This document shows, piece by piece, positions 30,793-40,652 of a DNA stretch of 64,000 bases. A program made the position numbers and the translations under genes. The stretch is from Providencia manganoxydans (GTDB taxonomy: Bacteria; Pseudomonadota; Gammaproteobacteria; Enterobacterales; Enterobacteriaceae), in contig NZ_CP067099.1 in NCBI RefSeq assembly GCF_016618195.1, forward strand, positions 2,046,001-2,110,000, read 5' to 3'. The notes beneath the pieces were generated by a model. The model had not been told where the DNA came from. It worked only from the letters and a program-made list of their open reading frames with translations, and searched no databases. Numbering within the stretch: the first letter of the stretch is position 1; each line of letters starts with the position of its first letter.

Positions 30793-31380
30793 CTAAACTT
30801 GCTGCTTGATCGTGGCATGTGGGCTAACAACACTCTCTGGATTTTCTGACAGCGCTTTGCTGGCAAAATATTGGTGTTGAAAAACACACATACGGATAGC
30901 AGTATGGTAGCGGCCATTGACGAAAAATTCGTCGATCAGTTCGCCTTCCGTGTGAAAGCCTAGTTTATTATAAATATGGATCGCTTTGATATTTTCTTTA
31001 TCTACAATTAGGTAAAGTTTATATAAATTAAGCACGGAGAACGCATAATCCATCGCCAGCTTAGCTGCACGAGTTGCATAACCATGGCCTTGATGGCGGG
31101 GGGCAATGATAATTTGGAATTCAGAACGACGGTGAACATAATCAATTTCAACCAACTCCACTAGCCCGACTTTTTCACTATCATTTTCGACAATAAAGCG
31201 CCGTTCAGATTGGTCGTGAATATGCTTATCGTAAAGATCACTCAACTCAACAAAGGCCTCATAAGGCTCTTCAAACCAGTAGCGCATTACACTGGCGTTA
31301 TTATCAAGCTGATGGATAAAAGCTAAATCTTCACGTTCAAGTGGGCGCAACCTAAACGGATGAACTTGCCCGGTCGTCAT
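30793..31380 (-). CDS. speG: Spermidine N1-acetyltransferase SpeG
   Basis: Acetylates spermidine and spermine with acetyl-CoA to relieve polyamine toxicity. It is 195 residues from the ATG at 31380, which has GAGGT upstream; a TTG four codons earlier overlaps that ribosome site. GNAT fold: [19 protein letters not shown] near the N-terminus and the acetyl-CoA loop [12 protein letters not shown] near 95 match E. coli SpeG (186). Unlike E. coli, it lies just upstream of ppk-ppx on the same strand. Confidence 0.95.
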   Translation of the reverse strand: MTTGQVHPFRLRPLEREDLAFIHQLDNNASVMRYWFEEPYEAFVELSDLYDKHIHDQSERRFIVENDSEKVGLVELVEIDYVHRRSEFQIIIAPRHQGHGYATRAAKLAMDYAFSVLNLYKLYLIVDKENIKAIHIYNKLGFHTEGELIDEFFVNGRYHTAIRMCVFQHQYFASKALSENPESVVSPHATIKQQV

Positions 31381-31401
31381 AGAACACCTCAATGTTAGTT
31401 A

Positions 31402-31483
31402 TATACTCGTCATATTTTAAGTTGCAGCCTTGTTGACTAAGTTCATTTGCCGTCTAGCTGCACCTAGAATTATTCAGAGTAAG
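31402..31483 (+). repeat. Dispersed palindromic repeat, short copy
   Basis: Arms TATACTCGTCATATTTTAAG and TAGAATTATTCAGAGTAAG with GTTGCAG and CTGCAC next to them. It lies in the speG leader. Confidence 0.8.
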
Positions 31484-31994
31484 TACACGTTTATTATGGC
31501 AGAGCCTGAAGATAAATAAACGCAGTGAATTTAATTCCTATCTTTATAGGTAAGATAAGGATACCACTTATTTACGATAAAATAATGACACAACGCAGAG
31601 AGTGACGCCAAGTGGTGAAGATTAATCCATTTTGTGGCAAACAGGCAGGATAAGAACCGAAGTATAAGGCGTCATTTATCATAACTAAAACTGTCATGAT
31701 ACGATTGTTTTATAAACAATATTGAGCAATAAAAAATACGGGAGGCAAACACAGGGTATCAATGTTATCGCTGTTAAAACGGATGTTGAATATTTTAATT
31801 GAACGATATCTATTGTGTTTGCCAACCCGAATGTATAAATAGGATTATTGGTTTGCTCATAAATGATACAGGGGTTTATGACGATACCAAACATTCCTTA
31901 TCATTATTGATACCTTTTTTATCGCGAGAAAAGATAATTAATTTCTATTAATTATATATTGAACGGCTTTATTGTTTTGAAAGTCGATAACCAG
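31484..31994. other. 511-base intergenic region, nothing recognised
   Basis: AT-rich sequence between speG and the chitinase gene. A 66-codon minus-strand frame at 31694-31894 has no good ribosome site or recognisable domain and is not called. Confidence 0.4.
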
Positions 31995-33041
31995 TTAATT
32001 AGCGCCCTTAGCGGCGGTGATCATCGCGTTAATATAATCAACCTGAGCGGCAAACGTCATACCTTGGTTATTTGACCCCAAAGTCCAAACGAAGAACCCA
32101 CCATAATTATTGCTCGCTTGCCATTTAGCGCGAGCGATATTATTTGCCTGAGTTTCAACAAAACTTCCCGTTGGCCCCCACTGACTATTTATGGTGGTTC
32201 CGAGTATAACTTTCGATGGGTCTGCGACAGCTTGTGCGTAATTGCTCATAGCGACATCATATTTAAAATTCTGACCCGCGTCGTAAGCCATAACGTTAAA
32301 AAAGTCGAACGTATTTTTTCCAGCACTTAGGATCGGTAATACTTCACCATGATGGCTTGAGCGAGCAGTTTCCACATAGGAACACCCTTGAGTTACCGTC
32401 GCATCTGCACATTCAACAGGATCGGCACCTACATGATAGGTGGTTAAACTTAATAATTTTGTGCTTGACGCACTTCCTAGCTTTTGACGTACCAGTTGAG
32501 CGAGTGCTAATAAATTCGCATTTTCATCTGCTGTTAAACGTGCGGCTTTTTCAAAGTCAAAATCGATTCCATCCAATTGAATAGTGCCGACTTGTTGATA
32601 TAGGCCATTAACTTTTTTGTATACAGGAAACGTTTGATTTAAGAGTTTGACTAAACCAGTAGCAACCAATTCACGACTTGCTGCGGTGTTAATTTTCTCC
32701 CAAATACCTTCATAGGTTTGTCCACCAAAGGCAACCATCACTTTTTTATTTGGATTGTCAAATTTGAATTGTGTCCACGTTAAATAAGATGAGCTGATCC
32801 AATAGCTATCAAAACTTGGCGTGGTCATACCGTCAGAGACCTGAATATTTCCTTGCGCATCCCATTGCCCAAAAGATAATATCAAGGTATCAACATTAGA
32901 GCGTGCTATTTCTACCTCTGCCAGTGATGGGATCCCCCAAGAGGTTAGATAGCTAATGGCTCTTTGGGTGGCTTGAGCGCTAAAAACAGGTTGCATTATT
33001 GTTGAACAACTTATTATAAGAGCAATCGTTAATTTTTTCAT
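31995..33041 (-). CDS. Secreted glycoside hydrolase family 18 (chitinase-like)
   Basis: Likely cleaves beta-1,4-linked N-acetylglucosamine chains outside the cytoplasm. It is 348 residues from the ATG at 33041, which has AAGGTGA nine bases before it; upstream in-frame codons add a non-signal stretch. A signal peptide to about residue 22 (VFSA|QA) is followed by one TIM-barrel catalytic domain. The GH18 active-site motif DGIDFDFE is intact near residue 160, with the catalytic Glu last, and FFNVMAYDAG supplies the conserved barrel strand. It has no chitin-binding module. It could also be an endo-N-acetylglucosaminidase. No neighbour suggests the target. Confidence 0.85.
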   Translation of the reverse strand: MKKLTIALIISCSTIMQPVFSAQATQRAISYLTSWGIPSLAEVEIARSNVDTLILSFGQWDAQGNIQVSDGMTTPSFDSYWISSSYLTWTQFKFDNPNKKVMVAFGGQTYEGIWEKINTAASRELVATGLVKLLNQTFPVYKKVNGLYQQVGTIQLDGIDFDFEKAARLTADENANLLALAQLVRQKLGSASSTKLLSLTTYHVGADPVECADATVTQGCSYVETARSSHHGEVLPILSAGKNTFDFFNVMAYDAGQNFKYDVAMSNYAQAVADPSKVILGTTINSQWGPTGSFVETQANNIARAKWQASNNYGGFFVWTLGSNNQGMTFAAQVDYINAMITAAKGAN

Positions 33042-33518
33042 GGCATCACCTTTGGCTTGAACATTCAAATAATCGTTTGCTGCTAATTTCGTTAGCTTAT
33101 ACCAGCGTTGCATGTACTCTCATCAGCATCATTTTTGATAATAAGCAATTTAACCTAGGTAATTACTTAATTTTTTCATGGCAGAGTCATATTAAATTTA
33201 ATATGTGATTGATAATGAGCTTGCAGAAGATAATGAGCTGAAATAAATTAAATGGTGGCTATTTATTACTATTTTTTCTAGCATAGAAAATTAATCAAAC
33301 TAAACTAAGAGTTGCATTGCAATATGAAGCATAGTACCACTGAGTTTAATTTTAGCATTGATAATTGATGATTATTCATTAAAATCAAAATAATTAAGAG
33401 TATCTTTTATCATTTCCTTTGAAATCGATATTTGATTGAAATAATTGCCATGCTGAGCTACAAAAAAAGCTCAGCTGGCTGCACTATTAACCGGTTGAAT
33501 ACTTAATATTCTCTTCAG
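33042..33518. other. 477-base AT-rich intergenic region with a hairpin
   Basis: Holds the chitinase promoter and an inverted repeat at 33447-33479 (GCCATGCTGAGCT/AGCTCAGCTGGC, one mismatch) around seven A, just downstream of the WG-repeat gene. No gene seen. Confidence 0.45.
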
Positions 33519-35171
33519 CTATTCATTATTACCGTATTTTTCAGTTTTTACAGCGTTCTCTTTAAGTAACTCCTCCATAGTGTAATCTTTACCATCAATA
33601 TGATATGACACGAGGCCATTTGTTGAAGAAAGTGAATTATGGCTACTGTATTTAAACGGAATGATGATGTCACCTTGTTTATTAATCACACCCCAGTGAT
33701 TATCTTTTTTTACTAGGGCATAGCCGTTATCAAAATTACGCGCATTTTCATAATGTAACGGGATTACTTCATAACCTGTAGCATCAATAAAGCCATGCAG
33801 TTTATTACGTTCAACGTGGGTCATATCATCGCTGAATTCTTCTACTTTATCGTAGCCAAACAGTGTTAGAAAAATATCACCTTCAGAATTAAGAAAATAA
33901 AATTTTTTATCGAATGTATCCATTTTATCTTCAATAAAAAAACTAGGGCCAAAAAGAATGGTATTATTACCACCATTCTTTATTTTATACTCTGCTGCTG
34001 GGAGGAGCTGTGTACCTTTATCATTAATGATATGATACCCCTGTTTATCCTTATAATAGAAAAAACTTGATTGTTCGTCAGGAAAATCAAGTATATTGAT
34101 TCTCAAATTTTCTCCTGAGAATAAGATAGGTTTTTCATTTTCAGTATTAAATAATAGAATCCCATTATCTTTAGCGATAACAAATGCATCATCAGATAGG
34201 CTAAAAATACTATTCATTTCTGTTACTCGATTTGCTTTTTTATTTTTTACATCTAACTGATATAACTGGTAATGAGAGACTTCATATTCATCACCGTCAT
34301 CATTCGTTCTAGTTTCTATCGTTTTGGTAAAAAAGTAATTTGCGTTCAGGATATAAGGTTTAGCATTCCCATTGTTTAAAACTTCGTTACCATTCTGGTC
34401 AATAATATAAAATATTTCTGTTTTTGGATCTTTAACTACGGAGTATAACTTAAGATATTTCGGTGCAATAACAATGTTACGTTTTTCTTTTTCTGTACTT
34501 TTTACTTCGTGAATGGTTACAGTCGCTGGTGTACCATGGAACAAACAAGCCACCCGATATGTCATAGGTGCGTCTGTTTCTTGTTCAAAACGTTCGTAAT
34601 ATGCAGCAACTCGATGTATTAATTCATCTTTATTTTTATTATGGCTTTCTGATGCTTTTACTATACCATCTATATAACGGCTCATTTTATTGGCGAAATC
34701 TACACCGCCTTTTACACAGGCAGATGCAGATAAAATATTTCCATTTTTATCTGCAATATCTTCTCCTGCTATATTTAGATCACCATCTAAAGTGTAACTC
34801 AGAAAGTTTTTATCTTTTTTAGCCAGCTTCAAAGTAAAGTTTGGCTGTGTAATTTTTGGGGTATCAGTTGAAAGATGATATGTACCTAGCTCAGTAATAT
34901 AGCTATATGTCACTTCTGCTGTTATATTTTTGACGGTCTTATTATTATCAAGACGTAATGCTTTTGTTTGTTTTCCATCTCTAATTTCTTCACTACCATC
35001 CATATAAGTGATTTTTTTTATGTTTATTACTGGTTGCTGCTTTGATGGCATTTCATCTACAATTAGATTAATAAATGAAGAATTGTAAAATAAGTCCTGA
35101 TTGAATGATAGCGAGTTTATCATATTCTCAAAAGCCTGTTGGTACTCTGCTGGACTCAGAATACTATAATT
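33519..35171 (-). pseudogene. WG-repeat protein, 3' part of a frameshifted gene
   Basis: C-terminal 550 codons of a protein whose N-terminus is encoded in another frame (35156-35443). An internal ATG at 35123 would give 534 residues without a signal or anchor, so independent translation is doubtful. The last 120 residues contain WG-type beta repeats (GFIDATGYEVIPLHYENA, WGVINKQGDIIIPFKY), found in many surface or periplasmic proteins of unknown role. The middle is lysine- and asparagine-rich with Y-x-x-x-D-x-x-G-N-E-V type repeats. Function unknown. Codon use is more AT-rich than in neighbours, which suggests acquisition. Confidence 0.7.
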
Positions 35172-35443
35172 TTTTTATAATATTCTTCTGATTGTGGGAT
35201 TTGAGTTCTCTCACTATATAAATCATCAGCCCTCCCCATTTTAGAAAATAAATCAAAGCTTTTTTTATCTTTTCTGATCTTTTCAATTGACTCTTCCAAA
35301 TTAAGGCCATCTAATTCTGATGTTATATAATTTAATGACTCTTGAGAGGGTTCTGGTAACTGTTCTTCATATAATAACGACCAGAATACTCCACCTACGA
35401 TGACAAGTAATATACCAAGGCTCGTGACAACCTTCTTTTTCAT
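35156..35443 (-). pseudogene. N-terminal part of the frameshifted WG-repeat gene
   Basis: Codes for 95 residues from the ATG at 35443 (AGGATA upstream): a membrane anchor at about 5-25 (VTSLGILLVIVGGVFWSLLY) and an acidic helical segment. It stops 12 bases after a run of seven A (35170-35176 on the plus strand as T). One extra A, or a -1 slip there, joins it in frame to the downstream sequence (K-K-N-Y-S-I-L-S-P-A-E-Y-Q), giving one 641-residue anchored protein. Either a one-base deletion, a sequencing error in a homopolymer, or slippage. Confidence 0.7.
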
Positions 35444-35746
35444 CAAAACTATCCTTATATGCTTATATTATGGTAATAGCTCATACCAGTAACAACTTAT
35501 TAAAAAGTATCATAAAAATAGCTAGCTAAATAACTGTATTTTCTAGTACTGAACATTTTTATGATACAAATATAACATCCTAGGTATTATAACCTTGGGT
35601 TATCTGTCCCGAAATCCCCGCTGCATGATTGACAGTGATAGTGAGCACCATTCTAGATAGTATGCATTTTAATACGAATAAACTATTTATTGAAAAATAG
35701 ATGAATTAGAGGGAGTTCAAATAACTAAATTTGATAAACAGCCCAA
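35444..35746. other. Intergenic region upstream of the WG-repeat gene
   Basis: Contains the promoter region of the WG-repeat gene. No ORF or known element is visible. Confidence 0.4.
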
Positions 35747-35773
35747 CAAAAAGGGCAGAAATTATCTGCCCTT
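35747..35773 (-). terminator. Terminator of purMN
   Basis: AAGGGCAGA/TCTGCCCTT perfect 9-bp stem with a 5-base loop; the minus strand continues TTTTTGTTG. Confidence 0.88.
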
Positions 35774-35805
35774 AATAAAATAGATTTTAAATAATTTATT
35801 AATGG

Positions 35806-36441
35806 TTAGTCATTAGCATAGCCATGCATCGGCAAGCATCTACCATCTAAATAAGCGTGGTTATCAGCCATTACTAAGCGCCCATCAACAAACCATTGTA
35901 CGACCATTGGATAGATATTGTGTTCTTGTGCTTTAACGCGTTCGACAACATCTTCTTCCGTATCATCAGCAAAAATAGGTACTTTCGCTTGCAAAATAAC
36001 CGGTCCGCCATCCAGCTCTTCGGTAACAAAATGTACCGAAGTTCCATGTTCACTATCGCCGTTTTCCATTGCTTTACGGTGGGTATGTAACCCCGGGTAT
36101 TTAGGCAATAGAGAAGGGTGGATATTGAGCATTTTACCTGAGTAGTGTTTGACTAGGTCGGCAGTCAAAATGCGCATGAAACCCGCTAACACTACTAAGT
36201 CAGGGTGGTAGTTATCGATTATTGCCATGAGAGCCGCGTCATATTGTTCGCGATTAGCAAATTCTTTTGCGCTCAATGATAGGGCTGGGATCTTGGCCTG
36301 TTGTGCACGAACCAACCCGTAGGCATCGGGTTGGTTGCTGATCACGGCGACAATTTGTGCCTGAAGACCATTAGCTGTTGCATCAATCAGTGACTGTAAA
36401 TTACTGCCACTGCCTGATATAAGGACAACAATTTTCTTCAT
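35806..36441 (-). CDS. purN: Phosphoribosylglycinamide formyltransferase PurN
   Basis: Third step of purine synthesis: formyl transfer from 10-formyl-THF to GAR. It is 211 residues (E. coli 212). GSGSNLQSLIDA at about 10-21 binds substrate phosphate; NIHPSLLPKYPGLHTHRKA at about 106-124 holds the catalytic Asn-His pair, and HFVTEELDGGPVI the catalytic Asp. The ATG overlaps the purM stop by one base (TAATG). Confidence 0.96.
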   Translation of the reverse strand: MKKIVVLISGSGSNLQSLIDATANGLQAQIVAVISNQPDAYGLVRAQQAKIPALSLSAKEFANREQYDAALMAIIDNYHPDLVVLAGFMRILTADLVKHYSGKMLNIHPSLLPKYPGLHTHRKAMENGDSEHGTSVHFVTEELDGGPVILQAKVPIFADDTEEDVVERVKAQEHNIYPMVVQWFVDGRLVMADNHAYLDGRCLPMHGYAND

Positions 36442-37481
36442 TAGCGGATAACAACCTGCTCTTCACCATTAGGTTGCTCAGCAATAACACCGATTTGCCA
36501 TGCTTTTTCGCCTAATTGGTTCAGTAGGGTTAATGCCGCTTCAACTTCGCTTTGTGGCAGGGCGATGATAATACCAACGCCACAGTTAAAAGTACGGTAC
36601 ATTTCATGACGGCTGACGCTACCTGCGGTTTGCAGCCAGTCAAATACTACTGGCCACTGCCAGCTACTTTCATCAATTTGTGCTTGAGTATTTTCTGGTA
36701 ATACGCGAGGAATATTTTCCCAAAAACCACCACCTGTAATATGGGCAATAGCATGAATATCACATTTCTCAATCAGCTCTAGCACATTTTTGACATAAAT
36801 ACGTGTTGGAGCCAATAGATGGTCAGCTAATGATTTCCCTTCAAGCTGAGTGGCTTCTGGGTTGGTTTTACTGACTTCAAGGATTTTACGAACCAGTGAA
36901 TAGCCGTTTGAATGTGGGCCGCTAGACGCTAATGCGATCAGGGCATCTCCTGCGCTGACTTTGCTACCATCAATGATCTCTGATCGTTCAACGACACCAA
37001 CGCAAAAGCCTGCAACATCATAGTCTTCACCGTGATACATACCCGGCATTTCTGCGGTTTCACCGCCAACTAATGCACACCCTGATTGTTTACAACCTTC
37101 AGCAATACCGGTGATCACGCTTGCAGCGGTATCAACATCCAGTTTGCCTGTTGCGTAATAGTCTAAGAAAAACAGAGGTTCAGCGCCTTGGACGATTAGA
37201 TCATTGACGCACATAGCCACTAAGTCGATACCAATAGAGTCGTGACGTTTTAAATCCATTGCAAGGCGTAATTTGGTTCCTACACCGTCAGTACCGGAAA
37301 CTAGAACGGGTTCACGGTATTTTTGTGGTAGGGAACATAGTGCACCAAACCCCCCCAGTCCTCCCATAACTTCTGGTCGGCGAGTCTCTTTGACCACACC
37401 TTTAATACGTTCAACCAATGCGTTACCTGCATCAATGTCAACACCGGCATCTTTATAGCTGAGAGAGGTTTTATCAGTCAC
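36441..37481 (-). CDS. purM: Phosphoribosylformylglycinamidine cyclo-ligase PurM
   Basis: Fifth step of purine synthesis, closing the imidazole ring (AIR synthase). From a GTG at 37481 it has 346 residues, and from [10 protein letters not shown] it aligns with E. coli PurM (345). Landmarks are [23 protein letters not shown] and TFNCGVG. A TTG four codons upstream is in frame but not conserved. A PurR box lies 65 bases upstream. Confidence 0.95.
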   Translation of the reverse strand: MTDKTSLSYKDAGVDIDAGNALVERIKGVVKETRRPEVMGGLGGFGALCSLPQKYREPVLVSGTDGVGTKLRLAMDLKRHDSIGIDLVAMCVNDLIVQGAEPLFFLDYYATGKLDVDTAASVITGIAEGCKQSGCALVGGETAEMPGMYHGEDYDVAGFCVGVVERSEIIDGSKVSAGDALIALASSGPHSNGYSLVRKILEVSKTNPEATQLEGKSLADHLLAPTRIYVKNVLELIEKCDIHAIAHITGGGFWENIPRVLPENTQAQIDESSWQWPVVFDWLQTAGSVSRHEMYRTFNCGVGIIIALPQSEVEAALTLLNQLGEKAWQIGVIAEQPNGEEQVVIR

Positions 37482-37545
37482 TACGGCCCCCAAGGCAATT
37501 GTGTTGTAGAAAAATAAACTGCAATGCAGATTATTCTAACAGGCT

Positions 37546-37561
37546 AAGCAAACGTTTGCGA
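37546..37561. promoter_or_regulatory. PurR operator of purMN
   Basis: AAGCAAACGTTTGCGA matches the palindromic PurR consensus ACGCAAACGTTTGCGT at 13 of 16 positions, with the 12-base core perfect. It sits just upstream of a possible -10 box (TAGAAT on the minus strand, 37533-37538). Confidence 0.88.
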
Positions 37562-37638
37562 TAGCTTTATTCAGGAATTAGGTCTAACATAAAAATGAGC
37601 TATTTCTGATTGTTTTGACATCAATCAAACTGAACCTA

Positions 37639-37681
37639 GTGGCATCTCGGGTAAAAAGAGTTATAATCCCGCGATTTTTTT
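37639..37681 (+). promoter_or_regulatory. upp promoter with UTP-sensing start region
   Basis: A consensus -10 TATAAT (37662-37667) is followed six bases later by GA and then seven T (37675-37681). E. coli upp starts in GATTTTTT and is regulated by UTP-dependent stuttering in that T-run; the same layout is kept here. No strong -35 is seen. Confidence 0.7.
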
Positions 37682-37714
37682 GTGCGCTGGCGTCTAAAAT
37701 AGTAGGAGAATTCC

Positions 37715-38341
37715 ATGAAGATCGTTGAGGTAAAACACCCTCTCGTTAAACATAAACTCGGCCTGATGCGAGATCATGATATAAGCACTAAGCGCTTTCG
37801 TGAACTGGCCTCAGAGGTTGGTAGCCTACTGACTTATGAAGCAACTGCTGACCTAGAAACTGAGAAAGTGACGATAGAAGGTTGGTGTGGTCCTGTAGAA
37901 ATAGAGCAAATTAAAGGGAAAAAAATCACCGTCGTTCCTATTCTGCGTGCAGGTATTGGCATGATGAATGGTGTTCTGGAAAGCGTTCCAAGTGCGCGTA
38001 TTAGCGTAGTGGGGGTTTACCGTGATGAAGAAACATTTAAACCCGTTTCTTATTTCCAAAAATTAGTTTCAAATATTGATGAGCGTATGGCACTGGTTGT
38101 TGACCCTATGTTGGCAACAGGGGGCTCTATGATCGCAACTATCGATCTGCTAAAAAACGCAGGTTGTAAATCAATCAAAGTATTAGTTTTGGTTGCTGCT
38201 CCTGAAGGTATTGCTGCATTAGAAGCGGCTCACCCAGATGTTGAATTATATACCGCGTCTATTGATGAATATTTAAATGAAAACGGGTATATCGTTCCAG
38301 GGCTAGGTGATGCTGGCGATAAGATATTTGGTACTAAATAA
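37715..38341 (+). CDS. upp: Uracil phosphoribosyltransferase Upp
   Basis: Salvages uracil to UMP with PRPP. It is 208 residues, the same as E. coli and nearly identical. The PRPP-binding loop [11 protein letters not shown] lies at about 129-139, and the uracil-binding [16 protein letters not shown] closes the chain. AGGAG lies six bases before the ATG. It is followed by a terminator and then uraA, giving partial coupling of salvage and uptake. Confidence 0.97.
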   Translation: MKIVEVKHPLVKHKLGLMRDHDISTKRFRELASEVGSLLTYEATADLETEKVTIEGWCGPVEIEQIKGKKITVVPILRAGIGMMNGVLESVPSARISVVGVYRDEETFKPVSYFQKLVSNIDERMALVVDPMLATGGSMIATIDLLKNAGCKSIKVLVLVAAPEGIAALEAAHPDVELYTASIDEYLNENGYIVPGLGDAGDKIFGTK

Positions 38342-38347
38342 ATAATT

Positions 38348-38375
38348 AGCCGACTTTAGAAGTCGGCTTTTTTTT
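38348..38375 (+). terminator. Terminator between upp and uraA
   Basis: GCCGACTT/AAGTCGGC 8-bp stem, 3-base loop, then eight or nine T. Confidence 0.85.
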
Positions 38376-38388
38376 AATAAAAAAACAC

Positions 38389-38453
38389 TATACTTTAACG
38401 AATTCAAGATGCAGATAACCAATAACTCTGCGTCTAGAAGGGTGACGAGTATA
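38389..38453 (-). repeat. Dispersed palindromic repeat, short inverted copy
   Basis: Ends GTGACGAGTATA and begins TATACTTTAACGAATTCAAG, the reverse orientation of the family. At 65 bp it is nearly all stem. It lies between the upp terminator and uraA. Confidence 0.75.
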
Positions 38454-38469
38454 AAGGGGATGAAAAGAA

Positions 38470-39768
38470 ATGACACGCCGTGCGATCAGCGTTGAAGAAA
38501 GACCACCGTTGCTACAAACTATACCGTTAAGTTTTCAACATTTATTCGCCATGTTTGGTGCAACCGTTATTGTACCGATATTATTTGGGGTGAACCCAGC
38601 CACAATCTTATTGTTTAACGGTATTGGTACGCTGCTTTATTTATTTATCTGTAAAGGAAAAATTCCTGCATATTTAGGATCCAGTTTCGCCTTTATTTCT
38701 CCAGTAATGATATTACTGCCACTCGGCTATGAATTGGCTCTTGGCGGTTTTATTATTTGCGGGGTGTTATTTTGTTTGGTGGCTCTGATTGTTAAAGTTG
38801 CAGGAAGAGGGTGGATTAACGTTATGTTTCCCCCTGCTGCAATGGGGGCGATCGTCGCGGTGATTGGTCTCGAATTGGCACAAACTGCGGCTAGCATGGC
38901 CGGTTTATTACCAAAAGAAGGAGCGCCGGTTGATACAAACACGTTAATTATTTCGATCACCACGCTTTCAATCACGATTTTATGTGCAGTAGTATTTCGG
39001 GGTTTTCTGTCGATTATTCCTATTTTAATCGGTTTTTTAGCAGGTTATGCCTTATCTTATTTTATGGGGATCGTCGATTTTACCCCTGTTATTGAAGCGC
39101 CATGGTTTGCTGTTCCAACCTTTTATACCCCACGTTTTGAATGGTTTGCTATTTTAACTATCTTGCCTGCGGCGTTAGTCGTGATTGCAGAGCATGTTGG
39201 CCACTTAGTTGTGACTGCAAATATCGTTGAACGTGATTTGATGAAAAACCCAGGCTTACACCGTTCAATGTTTGCGAATGGTTTTTCTACCGTCATTTCA
39301 GGTTTCTTCGGCTCAACACCAAATACGACTTATGGCGAAAATATTGGGGTTATGGCAATCACTAAAGTTTACAGTACTTGGGTAATTGGTGGTGCGGCTA
39401 TCATTGCTATTCTCCTATCCTGTGTAGGTAAACTAGCCGCAGCGATTCAATTAGTGCCAACTCCTGTGATGGGTGGGGTATCGCTATTACTTTATGGCGT
39501 AATTGGTGCATCGGGTATTCGTGTATTAATCGACTCTAAAGTTGACTATAACAAGCCTCAAAATTTGATTTTGACTTCAGTGATTTTGATCATTGGTGTT
39601 AGTGGCGCTGTGATTAGTATTGGTCAGGCAGAACTAAAAGGTATGGCATTAGCAACGATTGTTGGTATCGCGATGGCATTATTATTCCGCTTTATTACTT
39701 TTATTCGTCCTGAAAAACAGTTTGTGACTTCAGATCTCGAAGAAGTCGATACGCATTCGAAGAAATAA
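38470..39768 (+). CDS. uraA: Uracil permease UraA
   Basis: Uracil:H+ symporter of the NCS2 family. It is 432 residues (E. coli 429) with fourteen helices. The two Glu that bind uracil and couple protons are in [11 protein letters not shown] and [18 protein letters not shown] lies before the ATG. It follows upp, from which it is separated by a terminator and a repeat element. Confidence 0.96.
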   Translation: MTRRAISVEERPPLLQTIPLSFQHLFAMFGATVIVPILFGVNPATILLFNGIGTLLYLFICKGKIPAYLGSSFAFISPVMILLPLGYELALGGFIICGVLFCLVALIVKVAGRGWINVMFPPAAMGAIVAVIGLELAQTAASMAGLLPKEGAPVDTNTLIISITTLSITILCAVVFRGFLSIIPILIGFLAGYALSYFMGIVDFTPVIEAPWFAVPTFYTPRFEWFAILTILPAALVVIAEHVGHLVVTANIVERDLMKNPGLHRSMFANGFSTVISGFFGSTPNTTYGENIGVMAITKVYSTWVIGGAAIIAILLSCVGKLAAAIQLVPTPVMGGVSLLLYGVIGASGIRVLIDSKVDYNKPQNLILTSVILIIGVSGAVISIGQAELKGMALATIVGIAMALLFRFITFIRPEKQFVTSDLEEVDTHSKK

Positions 39769-39890
39769 AAGTGCGAAACAGTTGCCGATGTGATGAAAGC
39801 ATCGGCAATCAGATTTCTTGCTGTTCATCTATCTTTGCAATTTATGGTAAACTTATCAGCGTTAATTGTTTTGTACAGCCAGAGGTGCTT

Positions 39891-40592
39891 CTGAACACAC
39901 CATCGCAGCTTTCACTACCACTATATCTACCGGATGACGAAACGTTTGCCAGCTTTTATGCAGGGGAAAATGAAGCGTTGCTCTCTGCGATCAAGCTCGC
40001 TATCCATCAGCCACACGGTAGTTATATTTATTATTGGTCTCGTGAGGGGGGCGGTAAAAGTCACCTATTGCATGCGGCTTGTGCTGAGCTATCCGAGCAG
40101 GATATTGCAGTTGGTTACGTTCCACTCGATAAGCGAGCCTACTTTGTCCCTGAAGTGCTTGATGGCATGGAACATTTATCATTAGTGTGCATTGATAACA
40201 TTCAGTGTATTGCCGGTGATCCTGAATGGGAAATGGCGATTTTTAACCTATATAATCGTATTTTAGAAATTGGCAGAACCTGTTTATTAATAACCGGTGA
40301 TCGACCACCAAGACAAATTGACCTCTCGCTGCCTGATCTCGCATCTCGGCTCGATTGGGGGCAAATTTATAAATTACATCCATTGAGTGATGAAGACAAA
40401 ATTTGTGCGCTACAATTGCGCGCGCGAATACGTGGTTTTGAATTACCTGAAGATGTGTGCCGGTTTGTTTTAAAACGCTTAGATAGAAAAATGGGGACGT
40501 TGTTTGATATTTTAAATCGACTGGATCACGCATCAATTGTTGCGCAACGTAAACTGACTATTCCCTTCGTAAAAGATATTCTTCAGTTATAG
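39891..40592 (+). CDS. hda: DnaA regulatory inactivator Hda (CTG start)
   Basis: AAA+ protein that, with the sliding clamp, triggers ATP hydrolysis by DnaA to stop re-initiation. From a CTG at 39891 it is 233 residues, exactly E. coli Hda, which is known to start at CUG. AGAGG lies five bases upstream of this CTG; no ATG is in a suitable place, and a GTG two codons earlier overlaps the ribosome site. The clamp-binding QLSLPLYLP is at residues 6-14, Walker A is GGGKSH, and the box VII region [10 protein letters not shown] carries the arginine. Confidence 0.93.
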   Translation: MNTPSQLSLPLYLPDDETFASFYAGENEALLSAIKLAIHQPHGSYIYYWSREGGGKSHLLHAACAELSEQDIAVGYVPLDKRAYFVPEVLDGMEHLSLVCIDNIQCIAGDPEWEMAIFNLYNRILEIGRTCLLITGDRPPRQIDLSLPDLASRLDWGQIYKLHPLSDEDKICALQLRARIRGFELPEDVCRFVLKRLDRKMGTLFDILNRLDHASIVAQRKLTIPFVKDILQL

Positions 40593-40615
40593 AACAATTA
40601 GAATGAATAAATAGT

Positions 40616-40645
40616 CCACCTCACTCCATAATTAAAGTGAGGTGG
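40616..40645. terminator. Hairpin between convergent hda and arsC
   Basis: CCACCTCACT/AGTGAGGTGG perfect 10-bp stem with a 10-base loop; no strong T-run on either side. Confidence 0.65.
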
Positions 40646-40652
40646 TGGGATA

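Noticed and set aside
31694..31894. 66-codon minus-strand frame
   Set aside because: AT-rich, poor start context, no recognisable motif.
39771..39890. 40-codon N-terminal extension of Hda
   Set aside because: Cys/Ser-rich, non-conserved; the CTG start reproduces the known protein length.
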